Of a stretch of 15,587 nucleotides of DNA, positions 7,587 through 13,484 are shown piece after piece. The position numbers and the translations under genes were made by a program. The notes under the pieces are model-generated. The model made no database searches, had not been told where the DNA came from, and saw nothing but the letters and a program-made list of their open reading frames with translations. The number at the start of each line of letters is the position of its first letter. Position 1 is the first letter of the stretch. The stretch is from Planctomycetaceae bacterium (GTDB taxonomy: Bacteria > Planctomycetota > Phycisphaerae > Phycisphaerales > SM1A02). The stretch spans positions 1 to 15,587 of the forward strand of contig CANJIC010000019.1 of NCBI GenBank assembly GCA_947474205.1, written 5' to 3'.

Positions 7587-7859
7587 TCATTCCTCTTCAA
7601 ATCTACCTTCAACCAATGTGCGCAACGCCACAATCGCCTCGGCGGCATCCACGCCGTCGGCCTCAATTTCAATTTCCGTTCCTTGCGTGCAGGCCAGCAT
7701 CAACATTTGCATGACACTTTTTCCATCCACGCGTTCTTGGTTATCTATTCGATGCACTTTGATTGCACAACGAAACGTCCCCGCCATGGAGGCGAATGCC
7801 ATTGCAGGGCGTGCATGAAGCCCCAGTCGGTTCAATATCAACACGCGCGACGATTTCAA
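7587..7859 (-). CDS. HPr-family phosphocarrier protein (90 aa)
   Basis: Phosphocarrier of a PTS or PTS-Ntr-type phosphorelay: it accepts phosphate from enzyme I on a histidine and passes it to EIIA proteins. With the TTG start at 7859 the active-site histidine of GLHARPAM is exactly residue 15, as in canonical HPr, and the length (90) is typical. VDGKSVMQMLML carries a serine (48) at the place of the Ser46 regulatory site phosphorylated by HPr kinase. An ATG at 7913 is in frame but would add 18 residues and overlap ptsN by about 50 bases, so I prefer TTG, four bases after the ptsN stop; no strong ribosome binding site is seen. It could be called ptsH or npr. Enzyme I and HPr kinase are not in the window. 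Confidence 0.92.
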   Translation of the reverse strand: MKSSRVLILNRLGLHARPAMAFASMAGTFRCAIKVHRIDNQERVDGKSVMQMLMLACTQGTEIEIEADGVDAAEAIVALRTLVEGRFEEE

Positions 7860-7863
7860 GTCT

Positions 7864-8340
7864 TTAGCGTACCAATGGATTGGCGTCGGCTTCTTCAAGC
7901 AGCGTGATGACATCGGCCACAGTTTTGGCTTGGCGCAGAAATTTTCGAAACTGCTCCTGGCTGAGAATGGAAAATAAACCTTCCATAGCCGCCAAATGCA
8001 GTTCCGGTTTGTCCTCTGGGCTCAACAATAAAAAGATCGCATGCACGGGTTGGCGATCAAGCGCGTTGAAATCCAGGCCCGCGGGATGCAGTCCAATGGC
8101 GGCGACGCATTTTTTCACTTCCAATGTTTTGACATGCGGCACCGAAACACCGTGACCAAATCCTGTCGAGCCTTTTTTCTCGCGCTTAATCACGGCCTTG
8201 AGAAAGTCATCGCGGTGCGCGGGTTTGAATGCTCCGCCTTTCATCAACGCGTCAAGAAGTTCGCCTATGCACTCGTCGCGCTTGGGGGATTTCATTCCCG
8301 TCACAATTGCTTTTTCAAGGACCAATTGGCGAAGTTTCAT
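7864..8340 (-). CDS. ptsN: PTS EIIA (fructose/nitrogen-type) domain protein (158 aa)
   Basis: Single-domain EIIA of the fructose/mannitol/nitrogen family (PTS_EIIA_2), a cytoplasmic protein phosphorylated by an HPr-like partner. GFGHGVSVPHVKT (60-72) is the active-site motif, with H69 as the phosphorylated histidine (families usually show G-I/V-A-I/V-PH). Length is typical for PtsN. There is no EIIB or EIIC partner nearby, and its neighbours are hpf and an HPr gene, as in the proteobacterial hpf-ptsN-npr cluster. A regulatory, not transport, role is therefore likely. Start ATG 8340 fits the family N terminus; no strong ribosome binding site. A sugar-specific EIIA is less likely but not excluded. 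Confidence 0.92.
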   Translation of the reverse strand: MKLRQLVLEKAIVTGMKSPKRDECIGELLDALMKGGAFKPAHRDDFLKAVIKREKKGSTGFGHGVSVPHVKTLEVKKCVAAIGLHPAGLDFNALDRQPVHAIFLLLSPEDKPELHLAAMEGLFSILSQEQFRKFLRQAKTVADVITLLEEADANPLVR

Positions 8341-8459
8341 GCGAACGACCTATTTCCTTTCAGGCACGTTGTGTTCTTGGCGGAATGCTCAAGAATATTT
8401 TTGAGAAAAAAGTATCTAGAAGGATGGATCGTCATAATTCTGTTTTGAGCAGCACAAAT
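8341..8459 (-). other. Spacer between hpf and ptsN with inverted repeats
   Basis: This 119-base gap is the longest in the uvrA-gpsA run. It is AT-rich in the middle and contains TTCTTG (8374-8379) and CAAGAA (8390-8395), a perfect 6-bp inverted repeat around 10 bases. An overlapping 5-bp repeat, CTCAA/TTGAG, lies just beside it. No T-run follows on the minus strand, so it is not a standard terminator. It may hold a separate promoter or operator for ptsN, but I cannot place -35/-10 boxes with confidence. Confidence 0.35.
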
Positions 8460-8780
8460 TTAGGCTGATTTATCAATCTCTGGGTGCTTGCGATTGCGCA
8501 ACCGATCTTTATGGTCGGTTAATTGGCGCACTCCTCGGTCCAGCACCAAATCCACGCATGCGTACAAATCATCGTGCGTGCTGTTGGCAATAAAGTCCTC
8601 GTGGTGCTCAACATCGGTGATCAATTCAACATGAAAGCCGTGGTGCGGCTGCTTCTCAATCACAAAATTAATTTGCAACACCTTGTCAAAGTGGCGCTCC
8701 AAACGCGTGACTTTGCTGCGAATGTATTGCTCAATGGCGGGGGTCAAATCCAAATGCTTGGCGCTAATGTTCACGATCAT
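8460..8780 (-). CDS. hpf: Ribosome hibernation promoting factor, short form (106 aa)
   Basis: Binds the small ribosomal subunit at the mRNA/tRNA channel and silences ribosomes in stationary phase or stress. The sequence MIVNISAKHLDLTPAIEQYI, followed by KVTRLERHFDKV, is the classic HPF/YfiA N-terminal beta-alpha fold. VELITDVEHHEDFIANSTHDDLY corresponds in layout to the second half of the domain, and the C-terminal helix ends in KDRLRNRKH. At 106 residues it is the short form, without the dimerising C-terminal domain of long HPF. Start ATG 8780 has AAGGA about seven bases upstream, the best ribosome binding site in this run. Its position next to ptsN and HPr matches the conserved hpf-ptsN association. 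Confidence 0.93.
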   Translation of the reverse strand: MIVNISAKHLDLTPAIEQYIRSKVTRLERHFDKVLQINFVIEKQPHHGFHVELITDVEHHEDFIANSTHDDLYACVDLVLDRGVRQLTDHKDRLRNRKHPEIDKSA

Positions 8781-8864
8781 GGTGATTCCTTTCGTGTGAA
8801 TCGAAACGTGTGCATTTCAACCGTAGGTTCTGAATGCCAAATTCACAAGACATATTTCAGAAAG

Positions 8865-9515
8865 TTATTTCATTTTTTGATTTGAGTTCGATTCAACAGT
8901 CAAATTTGGGCGAGTTCCACCGTGACGCATCCAATGGGCAACGTGCGCGACCGCCTCGGGTAACGCCAGGCGCTCTTCTTCAAAGACACGCGCGGCAAGT
9001 TGCGCGGCGCTCATGCCCGCATCAATCGCGCAGTGGCGTTGCGCAATGACAGAGCCTGTGTCAAAGTGTTCGTCGGCCCAGTGCACCGTGCAGCCACTCT
9101 TCGTTTCGCCCGCGGCAAGAACCGCGTTGTGCACATGCTCGCCCCACATTCCGCGGCCGCCAAATTTTGGCAGCAACGACGGATGAATATTGATGCAGCG
9201 ATTTTCCCAGCGCGCCACGCGGAACAATCTCAGATAGCCCGCAAGCACAATCAACTCCGCGCCAGATTTTTCCAGCGCTGCATCTAGACGATCATCAAGC
9301 GTTTCGCTTGGAAGCGCCGCAACTTCACATGTTTCAAGTCCAAGCGCGGCGGCCGCGGCAATGCCCGCCACATTGGCGCGCGTGCACGCCACCAACACAA
9401 CGCGCGCGGGAATGTGCGCGCTGATTATTTTTTCGTGCAAGTTCACAACGCTGCGTCCGCCGCCAGAAATCAAGCACGCCACGCGCACGGGATTGCGCAT
9501 GTCAACGCTGTTCAT
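8865..9515 (-). CDS. purN: Phosphoribosylglycinamide formyltransferase (216 aa)
   Basis: Transfers a formyl group from 10-formyltetrahydrofolate to glycinamide ribonucleotide in de novo purine synthesis. The N-terminal SGGGRS (17-22) is the phosphate-binding loop. The catalytic triad of the family is visible as N109 and H111 in INIHPSLLPKF and D152 in EHFDTGSVIAQ. The loop KFGGRGMWGEHVH departs from the E. coli form and resembles what I recall of planctomycete PurN proteins. Length is typical. Start ATG 9515 overlaps the upstream thioesterase stop (ATGA), which supports translational coupling; a second ATG at 9500 is possible. The C-terminal tail of about 15 residues is polar and probably disordered. 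Confidence 0.93.
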   Translation of the reverse strand: MNSVDMRNPVRVACLISGGGRSVVNLHEKIISAHIPARVVLVACTRANVAGIAAAAALGLETCEVAALPSETLDDRLDAALEKSGAELIVLAGYLRLFRVARWENRCINIHPSLLPKFGGRGMWGEHVHNAVLAAGETKSGCTVHWADEHFDTGSVIAQRHCAIDAGMSAAQLAARVFEEERLALPEAVAHVAHWMRHGGTRPNLTVESNSNQKMK

Positions 9516-9916
9516 GTGTGCAAGTGGTCCGAAATGTCAGGCTTTGTGCGGAAATCAACGCTGTGCCCGTCCTTGTCCACCGCCACCATCTTCACGGTGG
9601 CGTGCGTCACCATCACTTTTTCTCCGCCGCGATAGCGTTCCGCCTCCACGTCCACGGACACCGTCACGCTACTGCGGCCAGTGGCCGCGGTCTTTGTGAA
9701 CACGGTCAGCACATCACCGGTGAACACCGGCGCCTTGAATTCAACGCGGTCAAAAAGAATCGTGACCCAGCGATGCAGTCCATGCTTGCGCGCCTCCAAG
9801 TACGCCGCTTCGTCGATCAGACTTAATATTTTTCCGCCAAAGATGGTGCCTTGGTGGTTGGCATCCTCCGGGTGCGTCACATGTCGCAGCGTGAGCGCTT
9901 GATCGCTTGGATTCAT
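9512..9916 (-). CDS. Acyl-CoA thioesterase, hot-dog fold, YciA/ACOT family (134 aa)
   Basis: Probably hydrolyses acyl-CoA to free fatty acid and CoA in the cytoplasm, usually as an oligomer of single hot-dog domains. HPEDANHQGTIFGG (15-28) matches the family P-x-x-x-N-x-x-GT-x-FGG signature, and GGKILSLID (27-35) ends in the likely catalytic aspartate D35. DRVEFKAPVFTGDVL (56-70) is the central strand-turn motif with the usual F-P/F-GD pattern. I chose ATG 9916 because it gives the usual short N terminus and lies 22 bases after the uvrA stop; an upstream in-frame ATG at 9970 would overlap uvrA. Substrate chain length cannot be read from the sequence. Confidence 0.88.
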   Translation of the reverse strand: MNPSDQALTLRHVTHPEDANHQGTIFGGKILSLIDEAAYLEARKHGLHRWVTILFDRVEFKAPVFTGDVLTVFTKTAATGRSSVTVSVDVEAERYRGGEKVMVTHATVKMVAVDKDGHSVDFRTKPDISDHLHT

Positions 9917-9938
9917 AGATGTCAGTGTATCTGCGTCA

Positions 9939-12896
9939 CTACAAAGTTTTTGTCGAAGCGCGCTTGGCACTTTTTTTCACAAGAACTTTGGCGCTTGGTT
10001 TCTTTTGATTTTGTACGTGGGTTTGTCCCAACATGCGCTTTAAGTACAAACCCGTGGCGCTTGCGGCATTTTGCGCCACTTTCTCTGGTGTTCCCGTGGC
10101 AAGAATTTCGCCGCCGCGCTCGCCGCCTTCGGGGCCCAAATCAATGATCCAATCGGCGCATTTGATCACATCCAGATTGTGCTCGATCACAATCAACGTG
10201 TGCCCGGCGTCGGCCAAGCGGTTCAATACCTCAAGCAATTTGCGCACATCGTCAAAGTGCAATCCAGTGGTGGGTTCATCCAGCACATACAGCGCGCAAC
10301 CAGTTGAGCGATTTCCAAGCTCAGTCGCCAATTTAATGCGCTGGGCCTCGCCACCTGAAAGCGTTGTGCTGGCTTGACCAAGTTGCATGTAGCCCAAGCC
10401 AACATCGCGCACGCACTTGAGCATTTCGCGAATTTTGGGATGCGCGTCAAAGAACACAACCGCGTCATCAATAGTCATGTCCAACACTTCGGCAATGGTC
10501 TTGTTCTTAAAACGAATGTCCAGCGTTTCTTTGGCATAGCGTGTTCCGTTGCAGGACTCGCAGGTCACAAAAATATCCGGCAAGAAATGCATCTCAATTT
10601 TGCGCACGCCTTGCCCTTGGCACACTTCGCAGCGACCACCTTTCACGTTGAAAGAAAATCGACCAGGTTCGTAACCGCGCACGCGGCTTTCCGCCACGGC
10701 CGCGAACAACTTTCGAATATCGTCAAAAATGCCTGTGTAAGTCGCTGGATTTGATCGCGGCGTTCGACCGATCGGACTTTGATCCACTTCAACTACGCGC
10801 TCAATTCCCGCGAGCCCGGTGACGCGGTCATGCGCGCCCGCGACCTCCTTGGATCCATGCACTGTCTTTTGCGCCACCTTCAGCAACACTTCATTCACCA
10901 AAGAACTTTTGCCGCTTCCAGACACTCCGCTGACGCAAAGAAATCCACCAAGTGGAAACGCCACATCGATATTTTTTAAATTGTTTTCGCGCGCGCCTTT
11001 CACCACGATCGCTTTGGCCTCGCTCACTGGTCGACGCGTGATTGGAACTTGCACGCAACGCTCGCCGCGCAGATACATGCCCGTCAAACTTGTGGCATGC
11101 GCGGCCACCTGATCGGGAGTGCCTTGCGTCACAACTTTTCCGCCATGGCGACCTGGACCTGGCCCAATGTCCACCACAAAATCGGCGGCGCGAATGGTGT
11201 CCTCATCGTGCTCAACCACAATCACGGAGTTGCCAATATCAGTGAGTTTGCGCAGGGTTTTGACTAGCCGATCATTGTCGCGTTGATGCAGGCCAATGGT
11301 TGGCTCATCCAGCACATAGCAGACTCCAACCAGTCCGCTGCCAACTTGGGTCGCTAGGCGAATGCGCTGCGCCTCGCCGCCGGAAAGCGTTCCACTGGCG
11401 CGGTCCAACGTCAAATAGTCCAGGCCAACACTGTACAAAAATCCTAAGCGTGACTCAATCTCTTTCAGAATGGGTTGCGCAATTTGTGTGGCGCTTGCGG
11501 AGAGTTGCAATTGTTTAAAAAACTCAATGGCATGTCCAACATTCAACGCGCTGGCGTTGGCGATGCTCATGCTTTTGCCCATGCCGCGAATCTTCACCGC
11601 CAAACTTTCCGGGCGAAGGCGCTGGCCTTGGCACGCGGGGCACGCCGCGCCGCGCATGTAGTGCGACAAGCGCTCCTTCACAAATTCACTCTCCGATTCC
11701 AAATAGCGCCGGCGCAAGTTTGGCAGCACGCCCTCAAACTTCACGCCCAGTTTCTCGGCGTCCTCCTCTGGAATGCCATCCATTAAATAACGCCGAATGC
11801 GCTGCGGCAATTTGGAGTAGGGCAACTCGCGCTCAACTTTAAAAAAGGCGCAAAATGCCCGCAAAATTCGCCCGTAATAAATGTTCATGCGCCGACCATT
11901 TCGCCGCCACGGTTCAATGGCGCCATCGGCAACGCCCGCGTCGGGATTGGTCACCACAAGTTCAGCGTCAAATTCCTGAATTTGACCAAGTCCACTGCAC
12001 TCCGCGCATGCGCCTTGCGGAGAGTTGAAAGAAAATAATCGTGGCTCAAGTTCCGCCAATGAGCACTCAGGATGTTCCGGACACGCCAACTTCTCGCTGA
12101 AGCGGTGCTCAATCCAATTCGATCCATCTTCAACCAGCGCCAACGCGCTTCCCGCGCCAAGTTTCAACACGGTCTCCACGCTCTCGGCCAAGCGTTGTCG
12201 ATCGCTGAGCGCGGGAACAATTCGATCCAGAATGGCCTCGATGGTGTGCAACTCATAGCGGCCAAGCGCCAACGGATTTTCGCCGCCAGCTTTCAGGGCT
12301 TCGCGAATGTCGATCAACTTGCCATCAACGCGCGCGCGAACCAAACCTTGTTTCTGCAACGCTTCCAACACATCTTTGTGAAAGCCCTTGCGCGCGCGAA
12401 TAACCGTAGCCGCCAACATGACGCGTTTGCCGGCAAATGACTGCAAAATAGAGTCCGTGATTTGCGTGGCGCTCATGGCCGTGATTTCGCTGCCGCAAAT
12501 TTTTCCGGCTTCGTCGCGATGCCAGCACGTTGGCGTGCCGCAACGCGCCCATAGCAAACGCATGGCGTCGTACATTTCCGTGGTGGTCGCAACAGTACTG
12601 CGCGGCGTGTGGCCGCCACCACGTTGTTGAATGGCGATCGTTGGCGGCAAGCCATCAATGCGCTCCACATTTGGCTTCTGCATCTGGTTCAGAAATTGCC
12701 GCGCATACGCTGACAAACTCTCCATGTATTTGCGTTGGCCCTCCGCGAAAATAGTGTCGAAGGCCAAACTACTTTTGCCACTGCCAGACACGCCGGTGAA
12801 AACAACAAGTTGATCGCGCGGAATGGAAAGTGAAAGCGATTTTAAATTGTGCTCGCACGCATTCTCAATATGAATTTCTCGTTTGGCAGCAGTCAT
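9939..12896 (-). CDS. uvrA: Excinuclease ABC subunit A (985 aa)
   Basis: DNA-damage sensor ATPase of nucleotide excision repair; it dimerises, finds lesions and loads UvrB. Two ABC modules are intact: Walker A GVSGSGKSS near 35-43 and again near 657-665, and signature LSGGEAQRI near 505 and 845. Zinc-binding clusters are visible: CPEH..C with CAECSGLG, CPACQGQ, and the C-terminal CEVCQGQG/CESCNGT pair near 750-780. It is about 45 residues longer than E. coli UvrA, partly through a basic tail: the last ~25 residues are rich in K, A and S (KKPSAKVLVKKSAKR). Start: ATG 12896 preferred over an in-frame TTG at 12908, since MTAAKREIHI aligns with the family N terminus. No strong ribosome binding site is seen. 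It ends with TAG, showing that TAG serves as a stop in this genome. It heads the run uvrA-thioesterase-purN. Confidence 0.97.
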   Translation of the reverse strand: MTAAKREIHIENACEHNLKSLSLSIPRDQLVVFTGVSGSGKSSLAFDTIFAEGQRKYMESLSAYARQFLNQMQKPNVERIDGLPPTIAIQQRGGGHTPRSTVATTTEMYDAMRLLWARCGTPTCWHRDEAGKICGSEITAMSATQITDSILQSFAGKRVMLAATVIRARKGFHKDVLEALQKQGLVRARVDGKLIDIREALKAGGENPLALGRYELHTIEAILDRIVPALSDRQRLAESVETVLKLGAGSALALVEDGSNWIEHRFSEKLACPEHPECSLAELEPRLFSFNSPQGACAECSGLGQIQEFDAELVVTNPDAGVADGAIEPWRRNGRRMNIYYGRILRAFCAFFKVERELPYSKLPQRIRRYLMDGIPEEDAEKLGVKFEGVLPNLRRRYLESESEFVKERLSHYMRGAACPACQGQRLRPESLAVKIRGMGKSMSIANASALNVGHAIEFFKQLQLSASATQIAQPILKEIESRLGFLYSVGLDYLTLDRASGTLSGGEAQRIRLATQVGSGLVGVCYVLDEPTIGLHQRDNDRLVKTLRKLTDIGNSVIVVEHDEDTIRAADFVVDIGPGPGRHGGKVVTQGTPDQVAAHATSLTGMYLRGERCVQVPITRRPVSEAKAIVVKGARENNLKNIDVAFPLGGFLCVSGVSGSGKSSLVNEVLLKVAQKTVHGSKEVAGAHDRVTGLAGIERVVEVDQSPIGRTPRSNPATYTGIFDDIRKLFAAVAESRVRGYEPGRFSFNVKGGRCEVCQGQGVRKIEMHFLPDIFVTCESCNGTRYAKETLDIRFKNKTIAEVLDMTIDDAVVFFDAHPKIREMLKCVRDVGLGYMQLGQASTTLSGGEAQRIKLATELGNRSTGCALYVLDEPTTGLHFDDVRKLLEVLNRLADAGHTLIVIEHNLDVIKCADWIIDLGPEGGERGGEILATGTPEKVAQNAASATGLYLKRMLGQTHVQNQKKPSAKVLVKKSAKRASTKTL

Positions 12897-12968
12897 GGCA
12901 ATTTGCAAAGCAATCTAGAGGTTTCGGTTGGCGTATCACAGTACAATGAACAACTTATAGGAACGTTA

Positions 12969-12986
12969 AAGGTGCCATGGCGCCTT
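12969..12986. promoter_or_regulatory. 18-bp near-perfect palindrome, candidate operator before uvrA
   Basis: AAGGTGCCATGGCGCCTT is a dyad of 18 bases with one mismatched pair (T/G at the fifth position from each end). It lies 73 bases upstream of the uvrA ATG, in the region shared with the plus-strand small gene, and it abuts a perfect TATAAT (12986-12991) on the plus strand. A dyad without a loop suits a dimeric DNA-binding protein better than an RNA hairpin. The binding protein is unknown; an SOS-type repressor is possible because of uvrA, but the sequence is not the E. coli LexA box. Confidence 0.4.
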
Positions 12987-12991
12987 ATAAT
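12986..12991 (+). promoter_or_regulatory. Candidate -10 element for the small plus-strand gene
   Basis: A perfect TATAAT hexamer on the plus strand, about 157 bases before the small ORF. The hexamer at the expected -35 position is poor, so this is a weak call based on the -10 match and on the structured leader and terminator downstream. A TTGACA at 13001-13006 has no matching -10. Confidence 0.25.
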
Positions 12992-13045
12992 TGGATAATT
13001 TTGACATAATGCATCTTTCTTTAGGTGTTTGGGGTGAATTGTGTG

Positions 13046-13135
13046 TAGGCAGAAGCATGGTAGGTGCATGAAGGAAAAACTTGCGGCAGTACTTGTAGTT
13101 TCTGCCGATACAACTCACAGTCACTCGCCTGCCTA
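13046..13135 (+). promoter_or_regulatory. Structured leader, nested and competing inverted repeats
   Basis: TAGGCAG (13046-13052) pairs perfectly with CTGCCTA (13129-13135), closing a 90-base region. Inside it CGGCAG (13084-13089) pairs with CTGCCG (13102-13107). A second inner stem, TTGTA (13093-13097) with TACAA (13109-13113), overlaps it and cannot form at the same time. The right arm of the outer stem runs into AAGG (13135-13138), the probable ribosome binding site of the small ORF, so folding could hide it. This layout fits a regulated leader, but I recognise no known riboswitch class, and several of the stems are short. Confidence 0.35.
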
Positions 13136-13147
13136 AGGTATAGAGAT

Positions 13148-13336
13148 ATGGAAAATCGAAACGCATCACCAGCCGTTGTCAAGCCAAGCATCTTCAAAGA
13201 TGACTTTGAAGTTGTGCGTCGACCCAACGTTGATGAAATTCCAGATTCCACAGAGTTGGCGGCATTTCGAGAAGCATGCCGGCACACGCGTCTTGGGCGT
13301 TCCATGTTGGCCGAAAATTTGATGACAAATGACTGA
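13148..13336 (+). CDS. Hypothetical small protein between uvrA and uvrB (62 aa)
   Basis: I do not recognise this protein. ATG 13148 follows AAGG by nine bases and opens 62 codons. The product is charged and probably soluble: no signal, no membrane helix, an acidic centre (FKDDFEVV, PNVDEIPD) and a helix-forming second half (STELAAFREACRHTRLGRSM). It is alone on the plus strand, divergent from uvrA and convergent with uvrB, and is followed 50 bases later by an intrinsic terminator, which supports it as an independent transcript. A perfect 8-bp stem with a 4-base loop (CTTCAAAG 13192-13199, CTTTGAAG 13204-13211) lies within the coding part. The frame is also open upstream to a GTG at 13064; that extension contains C-x3-C-x2-C but has no ribosome binding site. 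It could alternatively be a non-coding RNA. Third-position GC appears lower than in neighbours. Confidence 0.5.
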   Translation: MENRNASPAVVKPSIFKDDFEVVRRPNVDEIPDSTELAAFREACRHTRLGRSMLAENLMTND

Positions 13337-13386
13337 CATTATTTTGTAGACTGTGAAGATTGGAATTCACATGCTGTTACTGAGAA

Positions 13387-13417
13387 AGCCCCGCGATGTC
13401 GGGGCTGATTTGTTTTT
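13387..13417 (+). terminator. Intrinsic terminator after the small gene
   Basis: AGCCCCG (13387-13393) and CGGGGCT (13400-13406) form a perfect 7-bp stem with the loop CGATGT, followed by a T-rich tract ending in TTTTT (13413-13417). It lies 50 bases after the small ORF. On the minus strand the stem is followed only by TTTCTC, so it might weakly terminate uvrB transcripts as well. Confidence 0.8.
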
Positions 13418-13484
13418 CATGCGTGTCGCAAGCGTAGGCAAAGACGCAGCCAATAGCGCAGTCACGCGTACTTCATAGCGCGCG

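Noticed and set aside
7860..7913. ATG start of the HPr gene at 7913
   Set aside because: It would overlap ptsN by 50 bases and shift the active histidine from position 15 to 33.
10374..10754. Long open frames on the plus strand opposite uvrA, and similarly opposite EF-G, the ATPase and uvrB
   Set aside because: They are antisense shadows caused by the codon bias of the real genes; their products are low in motifs and rich in H, R and A.
12966..13169. Minus-strand ORF across the uvrA upstream region
   Set aside because: It overlaps the small plus-strand gene and its leader, has no recognisable motifs and no ribosome binding site; a 13-codon ATG ORF within it is also unconvincing.
13001..13420. 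tmRNA, RNase P RNA or 6S RNA in the uvrA-uvrB spacer
   Set aside because: No CCA end with a T-arm, no tag-peptide frame and no GAGGAAAGTCC-type RNase P core are present.
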